From assembly GCF_033542235.1 (NCBI RefSeq), contig NZ_JAWRCU010000033.1:1-25380 (forward strand): a stretch of 25,380 nucleotides of DNA. Reading direction: 5' to 3'. Origin of the DNA: JAWRCU01 sp033542235. GTDB lineage: Bacteria; Pseudomonadota; Alphaproteobacteria; Rhizobiales; Rhizobiaceae. The position numbers and the translations under genes are program-made. Each line of letters opens with the position of its first letter. Position 1 is the first letter of the stretch. The notes beneath the pieces are model-generated. The model worked only from the letters and a program-made list of their open reading frames with translations. It made no database searches and was not told the origin of the DNA. Positions 8,219 to 15,663 of the stretch are shown piece after piece.

Positions 8219-9667
8219 CTATTTCGTCTTTCGAATCGGTGCCAGCAGATCGAGCGGGACATTGTTCGACTGACGTGAAGGCGTCCGCGCGTAGTCGTCG
8301 GCCGGCGGCGCACTTGGCGTATTGAATTCTGCCCGTGCATAGGCGTCGGCCTGCTGCGGCGCAGTCAGGTTCATCGCGTCGAGAAGCTTGCCGGTCGTCG
8401 CCAGCAGCCGATACTCGGCAAAGAGCGACGCGAAGACGGCCGTGTCCGCAAGGATCTTCGTGTTGAATCGCGTATTCTGCGCGTCGAGGACGTCCAGCAG
8501 CGAACGTTTGCCGACCTTGAACTGCTCGCGGTAGGAGGCGACCAGCTTGTCGTTCGTGGCCGATTGTACCCTCAATATTTTCGCCAGATCCGCCTGACGG
8601 AACCGGCGCTCCCACGACGTCCGCACGACCTCCTCGATCTCGCGGTGCACCTGATGCAGCGCCAGCCGCTGCTCGCTGGCGCGACGGATCTTCTCCTGCT
8701 CGTTCGCCTTGTCTATGCCTCCGCGATAGAGGTTCCATTTCAGGACCAGACGCACTTCGAGATCGCTGGTGTCGCCCTCAGTGCCGTCAATGTCCTGGCC
8801 GGTGCGGGCGCGACCTTCGGCGAAAAGTTCCGGGCCGTATTTCGACCTGGCGGCACGAACCTCCGCCGCCGCGGCGTCGACATCGCTGCCTGCAGCCCTG
8901 ATCCGCGGGCTATTCTCCCGAGCCAAACCGATCGCCGAGTCGAGCGATCCCGGAAGCAGGGAAGCCACGGAACCGGGCATTGAAGGATTCGTCAGCGGGA
9001 CGCCGACGGTTTTGAAAAAACGAATCTTCGCTTCTTCGAGCTCTCCCAGCGCCTGCGTGTTTCGTGCCTTCGCCGCGTAGAGGCGCTCCTGCCCCTGCTG
9101 CAAATCAGCATCGGTCAGGGCGCCACCTTGGACGCCCTCCCTTATTTCGCCCAGAATCCCCTGATGGAATTGCAGGTTCTGCGCCGTATCGGCAACGATC
9201 TTGGTCTGGAGAATATATTCCAGGTAGTCCTGGACGACGGCCAGGCCTATCACCTGCGATCTTTCCAGGACCCTGAAGGAGGCGCCGTCGACGCGTGACG
9301 CCTGGCGGTCCACTTCCGCGCGGCGGCCCCCGAAATCGAGCAGCTTCTGGGTCACGAGCAGGTCGACGCCTGTCGGGTTCATATTGTCCTCGTCGATGTC
9401 CAGCGCGCGTCGAGACGTATTGTCCAGCCGCCTTGCGCCCACGGACGCTTCCAGATCCACCGAGGGAAGGTAGAGTCCCCTGGCTTGCCTCAGCTCGAAC
9501 TCGGTCGCCTCGCGATTCTCGATCGCCTGGCCGATCTCTGGATTTGAATGCAGCGCGGTAGCGATCGCTTCCTTCAGCGTGATCGCCGAACTAGGCGAAG
9601 AAGCCATTAGCGCAGTTGAAAAAGCAGCAGCTGTGATCGCGACGCGAAGCTGCGTTCTCTTATACAT
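8219..9667 (-). CDS. TolC-family outer-membrane channel for type I secretion (LapE-like)
   Basis: 482 residues. A Sec signal peptide is clear at residues 1-28 (YKRTQLRVAITAAAFSTALM, then SSPSSA before ITLKEAI). The mature protein starts with the typical ITLKEAIATALHSNPEI motif of TolC-type proteins. Two repeated outer-membrane efflux domains follow, at about 30-230 and 240-440, each a helix-rich half with Q/A/E-rich segments. The C-terminal 45 residues are proline/alanine-rich and probably disordered. ATG 9667 is preceded by GGGCTGGGG. It is the first gene of the four-gene minus-strand operon, and the ABC gene starts 33 nt downstream. In the LapEBC model this channel holds the adhesin's N-terminus at the cell surface. 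Confidence 0.93.
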   Translation of the reverse strand: MYKRTQLRVAITAAAFSTALMASSPSSAITLKEAIATALHSNPEIGQAIENREATEFELRQARGLYLPSVDLEASVGARRLDNTSRRALDIDEDNMNPTGVDLLVTQKLLDFGGRRAEVDRQASRVDGASFRVLERSQVIGLAVVQDYLEYILQTKIVADTAQNLQFHQGILGEIREGVQGGALTDADLQQGQERLYAAKARNTQALGELEEAKIRFFKTVGVPLTNPSMPGSVASLLPGSLDSAIGLARENSPRIRAAGSDVDAAAAEVRAARSKYGPELFAEGRARTGQDIDGTEGDTSDLEVRLVLKWNLYRGGIDKANEQEKIRRASEQRLALHQVHREIEEVVRTSWERRFRQADLAKILRVQSATNDKLVASYREQFKVGKRSLLDVLDAQNTRFNTKILADTAVFASLFAEYRLLATTGKLLDAMNLTAPQQADAYARAEFNTPSAPPADDYARTPSRQSNNVPLDLLAPIRKTK

Positions 9668-9684
9668 GTGTACCCCAGCCCTTT

Positions 9685-9705
9685 GCCTGGGTTCACAACC
9701 CAGGC
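9685..9705 (-). promoter_or_regulatory. Perfect 9-bp hairpin in the leader of the tolC-ABC-hlyD operon
   Basis: gcctgggtt (9685-9693) and aacccaggc (9697-9705) are exact reverse complements around a 3-nt loop, ending 17 nt before the tolC ATG. No U-run follows on the minus strand, so it is not a classical terminator for the upstream DMT gene. In the operon leader the cccag arm could instead pair with ctggg, just before the tolC start. The two pairings exclude each other, and the second would cover the ribosome site. The hairpin is visible; any regulatory role is inferred. Confidence 0.45.
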
Positions 9706-9833
9706 CATTTCCCCAGAGTCATGGCTACTATCATAAGTTCATCATATGCAATTCGCGTGAAGTCGCTGCTGCTCACCGATTTCGAGAGAATGATGGCGAA
9801 TCGGGCGCCACTGTTGCTTGAATGTCACGAACG

Positions 9834-10682
9834 CTAGCGGGTCGCTCGCTGGGTGAGCCAGATGCTGCCGATCACCAGAGCGATGCCGGCAATCTGAAGC
9901 GCCGTCAGTGTCTGCCCCAAAAAGCTCCACCCGAGCAGCACCGCGGTCAACGGGCTGAGGAAGAGGAGGGACGACACGACCGAGGAGTCAAGCCGCCCGA
10001 TGCCCCGGAACCACAGGGCGTAGGTCAAGGCGGCCCCGATCAGGCCGAGCCATGCCAGCCCGAGCAGGTTCGAGGCCGTGGGAACGGGAAGGGCGTGCTC
10101 GAAGATGAGGGCGACGGGGACCAGAAGCAGACCGCCTGCCGTCAGCTGCCAGGCCGTGAATGCGAGAGGCGAAACGGGCGGCCGCCATTTCCGGGCCAGT
10201 ATGCTCCCCAAGGCCATGGAGGTCGCCCCTGCCAGGCCGGCGGCAATGCCGATTGCGTCGAGCGCGGCGCTCGGGGTCAAGACCAGCAAGGCAACCCCGC
10301 CCATGCCGACCAGTGCGCCTATGATCGCCAGTGGACGGACGGGGCTGGCAAGCAGAAAGGATGCCAGGAACACGATGATCAATGGCTGGGCCGAAAGCAC
10401 TGTCCCGGCAACTCCACCGGGAAGCCTGTAAGCGGCAACAAACAGCATGCTCAGGAAAATCGAGATGTTGAGGGCTCCGAGCACGAAAGAGCGCAGCCAC
10501 CAGATTCCAGTCGGCAGCTGGTGCACGATTGCCAGCAGAAGCAATCCGGCCGGCAGCGCCCGCAGCATGGCGACGGTTATTGGCGAAAAGCCCGCCAACA
10601 ACTGCGTCGTCACGAGATAGGTGCTGCCCCAGACGACCGGCGCAAAGGCAGTGAGCGGTAGATCCCAAGCATTTGTTTTCAT
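9834..10682 (-). CDS. EamA/DMT-family inner-membrane transporter
   Basis: 282 residues made almost entirely of hydrophobic helices, about ten, in the two-halves arrangement of the drug/metabolite transporter superfamily. Typical landmarks are VVWGSTYLVTTQLL in the first half and SVVSSLLFLSPLTAVLLGWS near the end, a DMT signature. Such proteins usually export metabolites or drugs; the substrate is unknown. The ATG at 10682-10680 overlaps the nitroreductase stop as ATGA, so translation is probably coupled and both belong to one operon. The fusion of a redox enzyme with an exporter in one transcript suggests handling of a toxic or reactive compound, as an inference. Confidence 0.9.
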   Translation of the reverse strand: MKTNAWDLPLTAFAPVVWGSTYLVTTQLLAGFSPITVAMLRALPAGLLLLAIVHQLPTGIWWLRSFVLGALNISIFLSMLFVAAYRLPGGVAGTVLSAQPLIIVFLASFLLASPVRPLAIIGALVGMGGVALLVLTPSAALDAIGIAAGLAGATSMALGSILARKWRPPVSPLAFTAWQLTAGGLLLVPVALIFEHALPVPTASNLLGLAWLGLIGAALTYALWFRGIGRLDSSVVSSLLFLSPLTAVLLGWSFLGQTLTALQIAGIALVIGSIWLTQRATR

Positions 10683-11293
10683 GATATTTGAAGAACCTCG
10701 CGAACGGGACGCCGCGGTTTTTGTGGCCAGTTTCCCGGCGCGGCGCGGCCGACCGGAAGAAGCATCACCGGCACCTCATCGTCAGCGAGGCCAAACTCAC
10801 GCGTGACAGCCTCGGCGTCGAAGCCGACCATGGGACTGGATACGAAATCCATCGCTTCGGCGGCATAGATCAGCGTCGCTGCTCCAAGGGTGGCCGAGCG
10901 TACGGCTTCGTCGCGCGCCACGCGCGGATCGGCATATTGTTCAGCTGCGCTCTCCTGCCAGCCCGACGCCGTGGCCTGCTGCATGTGTCCCGATTCGACA
11001 AACGGTCGCAGCCTTTCGTGAAGGGTGGTGTGATCGGGCAGTTGCCCGCACACGATGAAGGTGACGGCCGCGTCCGACACCTTGGCCTGGCCGTAGGCAA
11101 GCTCACGCAATCTCGCCTTCGCGCCCGGCGCCCGGACCGCAATGAAGCGCCAGTTCTGCAGATTGTAGGCAGAGGGCGCGCGCGTCGCCAGACGAACGAG
11201 GTCTTCAATCTCGGCGTCCCTCAGAGTGTGAGATGCATCGAACAGGTTGGCGGAAACGCGCCGTTCGATCAGGGAGATCGCAGGATAGTGCAT
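10679..11293 (-). CDS. Nitroreductase-family FMN-dependent oxidoreductase
   Basis: 204 residues with the layout of small NADH/FMN nitroreductases: an N-terminal RRVSANLFD segment (the family's R-R-S-x-R-x-F-like start), then the FMN-binding motif RAPSAYNLQNWRF (family: APS-x-x-N-x-Q-P/W). A middle helical region is followed by AAATLIYAAEAMDF with G at 'SPMVGFD', and a C-terminal LLPVGRAAPGNWPQKPRRP matching the family's 'P.G.P......K.R' end. It would reduce nitro, quinone or enone substrates in the cytoplasm. It is first in a two-gene operon with the DMT transporter and is divergent from a LysR regulator that probably controls it. ATG 11293 is supported by the family start. Confidence 0.9.
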   Translation of the reverse strand: MHYPAISLIERRVSANLFDASHTLRDAEIEDLVRLATRAPSAYNLQNWRFIAVRAPGAKARLRELAYGQAKVSDAAVTFIVCGQLPDHTTLHERLRPFVESGHMQQATASGWQESAAEQYADPRVARDEAVRSATLGAATLIYAAEAMDFVSSPMVGFDAEAVTREFGLADDEVPVMLLPVGRAAPGNWPQKPRRPVREVLQIS

Positions 11294-11360
11294 GACGTTG
11301 AACCCCAGCTGAAATCGATGCAGCTAAGTTATCGAATTCACTGTCCGGTGATAATGTGCG

Positions 11361-11380
11361 AAATAACTAAGAGATTATTT
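11361..11380. promoter_or_regulatory. Candidate LysR operator between the nitroreductase and LysR genes
   Basis: The 106-bp divergent gap contains the inverted repeat aaataa-N8-ttattt (11361-11366, 11375-11380). A second dyad, ttatc (11329-11333) and gataa (11350-11354), lies nearer the nitroreductase gene. LysR regulators commonly bind such AT-rich dyads in the shared promoter and autoregulate. The sequence match is real; the function is inferred. Confidence 0.3.
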
Positions 11381-11399
11381 TCTATTGGAGAATAATGCG

Positions 11400-12305
11400 G
11401 TGGATCGCTACACGGCATTGCATGTGTTTCGGCATGTGGCGGAGCTGGGCAGCTTTGCGGGGGCCGGGCGGAAACTTGGCCTTTCTCCTCCCGCCATCAG
11501 CAAGAATGTCGCGGAACTGGAGGCGCATTTAGGAGTACGTCTGATCAACCGGACGACGCGGCGCATGGCGCTGACCGAGGAGGGCAAGACCTACCTCGAA
11601 CACGTCACACGCGGCCTCGACGCATTGATCGAGGCCGAAATGGCGCTTTCTTCCGCCAGGACGTCGCCCACCGGGACGCTGCGTGTCAGTGCGCCCATGA
11701 CGGTCGCACTCATACGCTTTTCCGAGGCAATCCCGGAATTCCTGTCGCGCTACCCTGAGCTGAAGCTCGACCTGCACCTCGATGATCGCCGAGTGGATAT
11801 CGTGCGTGAGGGGTTCGACCTTGCCATTCGCGGCAGCAGCAATCTCGAGGATTCAAGCCTGATTGCAAGAAAGCTGGCGGTGACGCCGTATGTGCTCTGC
11901 GCGGCTCCATCCTATTTCGAAGCGCACGGCAAGCCGCAAACGCCTTCCGATCTGAAGACGCTGGACCACATCCGTTTTCCTCTTGGCGGAAATGCCGATG
12001 TCTGGGAATTCCGCAAAGACGGACGCACCGAGCGGATCGCCGTCGAGGCGCGCTACTCCGTCACGTCGAGCCTTGCCGTGCGCGACGCGCTACGCGGCGG
12101 CTTCGGGGTCAGCCTGATCCCATTTCCATATGTCCAGACAGACCTGAAGGCCGGTCGCCTGGAGTCGGCATTGGACGATTGGGCGACAGCGGAAACCACA
12201 CATTACGCCATCTATCCGTCGCGCCAGCACCTCGCGCCGAAAATCCGTGTCTTTCTTGACTTCCTCGTACGGCAGTTCGGCCGGTCCCCGACAGCGGAGG
12301 GATGA
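11400..12305 (+). CDS. LysR-family transcriptional regulator
   Basis: The family's usual start 'MDRYTALHVF' corresponds to GTG 11400, which has GGAG (11387-11390) 9 nt upstream; a TTG at 11385 is in frame but itself sits over that ribosome site. This gives 301 residues. The N-terminal winged helix-turn-helix is intact (GSFAGAGRKLGLSPPAISKN, then LEAHLGVRLINRTTR). From about residue 90 a periplasmic-binding-protein-like effector domain follows. It resembles the DsdC/CrgA-type subgroup that often controls neighbouring oxidoreductases. It is divergent from the nitroreductase-transporter pair, so that operon is its probable target. It ends 39 bp from the convergent SDR gene. Confidence 0.92.
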   Translation: MDRYTALHVFRHVAELGSFAGAGRKLGLSPPAISKNVAELEAHLGVRLINRTTRRMALTEEGKTYLEHVTRGLDALIEAEMALSSARTSPTGTLRVSAPMTVALIRFSEAIPEFLSRYPELKLDLHLDDRRVDIVREGFDLAIRGSSNLEDSSLIARKLAVTPYVLCAAPSYFEAHGKPQTPSDLKTLDHIRFPLGGNADVWEFRKDGRTERIAVEARYSVTSSLAVRDALRGGFGVSLIPFPYVQTDLKAGRLESALDDWATAETTHYAIYPSRQHLAPKIRVFLDFLVRQFGRSPTAEG

Positions 12306-12307
12306 AC

Positions 12308-12341
12308 CTCGCCGGCGAGGGCCCTGCTTTTGCGGAGCCCT
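12308..12341. terminator. Possible bidirectional terminator between LysR and the SDR gene
   Basis: In the 39-nt gap between two convergent genes, cctcgccggcgagg (12308-12321) is a perfect 14-bp palindrome. Just after it agggc (12319-12323) and gccct (12337-12341) can pair around a T-rich loop (cctgcttttgcgga). Either fold could end transcription; there is no clean U-tract on either side. Confidence 0.35.
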
Positions 12342-12344
12342 GTC

Positions 12345-13310
12345 TTACTGCCGTTCGCCTTCCAGCCACTCGATGAAGTCGCTGAAGGCGGCATCCACGC
12401 CAAAGCGAGCCGGCGGCCCGAACTCGTCGGCAAAGCGTGAACCCGAAAGCACGCCGCCGTCATTGGCGCCATAGAGCTCGATATTTCCCGGCTCGCCGAT
12501 TTCGAACCTGAAGCCGGGGAATCGGTCAGCGAGCCGGATGCACCATTGGCTAAGCGGCCAAACGGATTGCGGGCCAAGATTATAGTCGCGGAAACGGGGC
12601 TCGCCGGCGTTCCGGGCTAAGGTAATGAGAGCTGCCGCGGCATCGCGCCCATAGTGCCAATTGCTCTTCTTGTCGCGCAGAAGAACGGCGGTTTCGCCAG
12701 AGCGCGCTTTTCCTGTCAGCTGATAGATCGGGCTCAGCGTGTCGCGGTAGCCGGAATCATGCTCCCATGGGCCGAAGGCGGTGGCGACCCTGCCGATCAC
12801 GTAGGGTAGCCCGTTCAAGGAGCAGATCCGGCTGACGATCACTTCGGCCGCGGACTTGCCGATCCCATAGAGCGTATCGACGCGCTGCGGCTGGGTTTCC
12901 TCGACAAGCATCCCGTCGGGGAGATCGTGGGCCGAGAAAACGCCGGCCGATCCCACCAGGACGAAACGCTCGAGCCCCTTGTTGGCGGCCGCTGTCGCAG
13001 CAGCGGCTGCGCCCACCAGATTGACGTCCACGATCAGCGGACCGTTCTTTCGCTCGCGCTCGGCATTCGAGGTTATTACTGCGGCGTGGATCATCCGCTG
13101 GACACCGTGCCGCTCGATAACGCTCTCCAGCGCCGCCTGGTCGCGAACATCGCCGCGGACGTAGGCGAGGTCGCCCTGTTCTGCGAGGCGTTCCTGCCGC
13201 CGCGACGGCGCGACGTTGCTCAGCGCGACCACCTTCTCCCCCATGCCGACCAGCTGCTCGACGATATTGGTGCCGATGAAGCCGGTGGCGCCGGTAACGA
13301 GGTAGGTCAT
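12345..13310 (-). CDS. NAD-dependent epimerase/dehydratase family (extended SDR) protein
   Basis: 321 residues with an intact Rossmann nucleotide site GATGFIG (7-13) and Asp54 in GDVRD. The catalytic triad is Ser121 (VGSAG), Tyr148 and Lys152 (YGIGK). This is the extended short-chain dehydrogenase fold, which acts on NAD(P)-linked substrates such as sugars or, in atypical members, other hydroxy/keto compounds. It is the last gene of the minus-strand catabolic operon: its ATG overlaps the deacetylase stop as ATGA, suggesting coupled translation. The partner enzymes act on ureides or cyclic amides, so the substrate is probably a pathway intermediate rather than a nucleotide sugar. That is an inference, and the exact reaction is unknown. 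Confidence 0.88.
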   Translation of the reverse strand: MTYLVTGATGFIGTNIVEQLVGMGEKVVALSNVAPSRRQERLAEQGDLAYVRGDVRDQAALESVIERHGVQRMIHAAVITSNAERERKNGPLIVDVNLVGAAAAATAAANKGLERFVLVGSAGVFSAHDLPDGMLVEETQPQRVDTLYGIGKSAAEVIVSRICSLNGLPYVIGRVATAFGPWEHDSGYRDTLSPIYQLTGKARSGETAVLLRDKKSNWHYGRDAAAALITLARNAGEPRFRDYNLGPQSVWPLSQWCIRLADRFPGFRFEIGEPGNIELYGANDGGVLSGSRFADEFGPPARFGVDAAFSDFIEWLEGERQ

Positions 13311-14215
13311 TTGAGATCTCGCGCGGCTGGCGGATGATTTGCGATCCAGTGATTGGCGATATCGATCCGGCGCGCCACCCAGACGTCCTCCGCCGCGGCC
13401 ACGTGGTCGAGGAATTTCTCGAGGTCGGCTGCACGTCCCGGACGGCCCACCAGTCGGGTATGGAGGCCAATGCTCATCATCTTGGGCCGCTCCGCGCCCT
13501 CGCGACGAAGAAACTCGAAGGCCTGGATCAGATAGGCCGAGAAGCTCGGCGAATTGTAGCCGTAGGGGCTGACATAGCGGCCGTCATTGTTATCGAGCGT
13601 ATACGGCACGACGAGGTGGTCCTTCCCGTCGACCTCGGTCCAGTAGGGCAGGTCGTCGCCGAACGAGTCGGCGTCATAGGTAAAGCCGCCCGCCTCCACC
13701 AGAAGACGCCGCGTGTTGGCGCTCATGCGCCCGGTGTACCAGCCGGACGGCCGGCTTCCCGTAACCTGCTCATGAATGCGGATCGCCTCCGCAATGTGCT
13801 GCCGCTCCTGCTCTTCCGGCATTTCGGCATAGTGGATCCAGCGCAGGCCATGCGAGGCAATCTCGTAATCCGCCTCCTTCATAGCGGCGACCGCTTCCGG
13901 GTTTCTTTCCAGCGATTTCGCGATGCCGAAGATGGTCACCGGCAGCTTGCGTTCGGTGAACATCCGGTACAGCCGCCACCAGCCGGCGCGCGTTCCGTAC
14001 TCATATTGCGTCTCCACGCTGATGTTGCGGATGTTGTGGAGCGGCGCGGCCGGCTCTTCGGTCAGCCACGCTTCGCTGTGGCGGTCGCCGTGCAGAACCG
14101 AATGCTCGCCGCCCTCCTCGTAATTGATGACGAACTGCACGGCGAGCCTGGCCCCGCCGGGCCAGTTGGCATGCGGCGGAAAACGACCATGCCCTTTGAG
14201 GTCTCGTGGATACAT
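13307..14215 (-). CDS. puuE: PuuE-type allantoinase-like polysaccharide-deacetylase family protein
   Basis: 302 residues in the NodB-like deacetylase fold, closely matching the PuuE allantoinase subgroup: YPRDLKGHGRFPPHANWPGG at the start, then VQFVINYEEGGEHSVLHGD, EYGTRAGWWRL, EIASHGLRWIHY and GWYTGRMSANTRRLL. In Pseudomonas fluorescens, PuuE opens the hydantoin ring of allantoin to allantoate. AGGAGG (14223-14228) is one nt before ATG 14221 but 7 nt before ATG 14215, so I choose 14215. The start lies just after the amidohydrolase stop, and its own stop overlaps the SDR start. With an AllC-like enzyme upstream, this fits sequential ring opening and ureide hydrolysis. The substrate could be another cyclic ureide or imide. 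It is unrelated to the E. coli gene of the same name (a transaminase). Confidence 0.82.
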   Translation of the reverse strand: MYPRDLKGHGRFPPHANWPGGARLAVQFVINYEEGGEHSVLHGDRHSEAWLTEEPAAPLHNIRNISVETQYEYGTRAGWWRLYRMFTERKLPVTIFGIAKSLERNPEAVAAMKEADYEIASHGLRWIHYAEMPEEQERQHIAEAIRIHEQVTGSRPSGWYTGRMSANTRRLLVEAGGFTYDADSFGDDLPYWTEVDGKDHLVVPYTLDNNDGRYVSPYGYNSPSFSAYLIQAFEFLRREGAERPKMMSIGLHTRLVGRPGRAADLEKFLDHVAAAEDVWVARRIDIANHWIANHPPAARDLK

Positions 14216-14228
14216 CTCCATACCTCCT

Positions 14229-15467
14229 TCAGTAAGCGAGAGCGTGCAAGCCGGCGGCCAGCACCTTGATGCCCTGAACGATATCTTCGATCGAGGAAAA
14301 TTCGTCGGGTGTGTGGCTGCGGCCGTCTTTCGACCGCACGAAGATCATCGCAACTTTCGCAATGGAAGCCATCTGCTGCGAATCATGGCCGGCGCCGCTC
14401 GCCATGGTCAGCGTCTTGACGCCCTGTTCGCGAGCAACCCTCTGCAGCATGCTTACGATCTCGGGATCGGACGGGGCAGGCTCGTGATCGATCTGAATAT
14501 CCCAATCGATCTCGAGACCGCGGCGCGCTGCGACTTCGCGCATGAGGCCCTCATGCGCAGCATAAAGTTCTCTGCGCCTGTCGGCGCGAGGGTGCCGAGC
14601 GTCGATGGAGAACTCGACCGAAGCCGGAATGATGGCCGGATAGTTCGGCTTCACGACAGCGCGCCCGACGGTGGTGACGGCAGGGCGGCCCATGCGGTGC
14701 GCGGTGTTCACGACGCCGCTGGCGATCTCGGCGAAGCCCGCCATGGGGTCGCGCCGGATGTCCATCGGGAAGCCGCCGGCATGGTTCTGGGTGCCCTTGA
14801 GGCGCACATTGTAATGACGGATGCCGGTGATCGCATCGACGATGGCGACCGGCGTGTCCTCCTGCTCCAGTATCGGGCCCTGCTCGATATGCAGCTCTAT
14901 GAAGCTGTCGATGTCATCGCGCCGGGCTTCCGGTATGCGCGCCGGGTCGAGCCCGACGGCTCGCATCGCTTCGCTCATTGTCTCGCCGGTGAAGGCGATC
15001 GTCCTGTCGGGATCCGTCGGGGAGATACGCCCGGTGATGGCGCGTGAACCCCAGTAGTTCGCGCTGGGGAACCGGCTCGACTCTTCTTCGCAAAGGGCGA
15101 CGGCCTCAAGCGTTCGACGGGGCTGCCCGAACTGTGCCTTGAGCACCCGCAGGGCAATCATTCCAGCAAGCGCACCCAGCGCGCCGTCATATCGGCCGCC
15201 CGGCGCCTGGGAATCGATGTGCGAACCGGAGGCGATAGACTTGCCGGCTTCGCTTCCTTCCAGGCGTCCCCAGACGTTCCCTACTGCGTCGCGGACCACC
15301 TTCAAGCCGGATTCCTCGCACCACGCCGCGTACTGGTCGGTGGCGGCGACCCACTCGGGGGAATAGACGAGGCGCGTGACCCCGCTCTCGCCGACACGTC
15401 CAAATTCGGCGAGTTCAAAGACGAAGTGCCGAACGAGCTCGGCGTCGATTTCAATAGAAATGCTCAC
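14229..15467 (-). CDS. M20-family Zn-dependent amidohydrolase (allantoate amidohydrolase / N-carbamoyl-amino-acid hydrolase type)
   Basis: 412 residues from GTG 15467, which is preceded by GGAAG 6 nt upstream; an in-frame ATG at 15506 has no ribosome site and adds 13 residues. The dinuclear-metal ligands of the AllC/HyuC family are all present: His83 (GSHIDS), Asp94 (GRYDGALG), Glu129 in CEEESSRF, His193 (ELHIEQG) and His385 (GRSHTP). GAGHDSQ (358-364) and NHAGGFPMD (228-236) are family landmarks. The enzyme hydrolyses ureido groups, releasing ammonia and CO2. Paired with the PuuE-like protein it probably acts on the ring-opened product, but N-carbamoyl-beta-alanine or another carbamoyl compound is possible. 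It is first in the three-gene minus operon, divergent from a LysR gene. Confidence 0.88.
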   Translation of the reverse strand: MSISIEIDAELVRHFVFELAEFGRVGESGVTRLVYSPEWVAATDQYAAWCEESGLKVVRDAVGNVWGRLEGSEAGKSIASGSHIDSQAPGGRYDGALGALAGMIALRVLKAQFGQPRRTLEAVALCEEESSRFPSANYWGSRAITGRISPTDPDRTIAFTGETMSEAMRAVGLDPARIPEARRDDIDSFIELHIEQGPILEQEDTPVAIVDAITGIRHYNVRLKGTQNHAGGFPMDIRRDPMAGFAEIASGVVNTAHRMGRPAVTTVGRAVVKPNYPAIIPASVEFSIDARHPRADRRRELYAAHEGLMREVAARRGLEIDWDIQIDHEPAPSDPEIVSMLQRVAREQGVKTLTMASGAGHDSQQMASIAKVAMIFVRSKDGRSHTPDEFSSIEDIVQGIKVLAAGLHALAY

Positions 15468-15603
15468 TTTTTCTTCCAGTGCCAGCCGCTGCCGGCGTTG
15501 TGCCATTGAAGAGAGCCCGCTTCCGGGCGGCGTCCGCTGTCGTCGCTGCGGGCCTTCGGTACGTTACTCAGCGGCCAACAAACTCAAAAACGATATTAAT
15601 CTG

Positions 15604-15638
15604 GCTTGGCGCATCAGAAAGTTTGAATTATCCCAAGC
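15604..15638. promoter_or_regulatory. Inverted repeat in the amidohydrolase-LysR divergent promoter region
   Basis: gcttgg (15604-15609) and ccaagc (15633-15638) are exact inverted repeats with 23 bp between them, inside the 196-bp gap. The LysR start is 26 bp away. The spacing of two half-sites on the same helix face is compatible with LysR tetramer binding. The promoter itself is not identified. Confidence 0.3.
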
Positions 15639-15663
15639 AAATTGCAGATTGCGGGAGGGTGAA

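Noticed and set aside
9822..10661. Plus-strand ORF of 279 codons opposite the DMT transporter
   Set aside because: It is Gln/Gly/Arg-rich, with no domain, and mirrors a membrane-protein gene.
13334..14269. Plus-strand ORFs opposite the PuuE-like and amidohydrolase genes (also 14124-15047)
   Set aside because: The minus-strand frames carry full family motifs and good ribosome sites; these are shadows.
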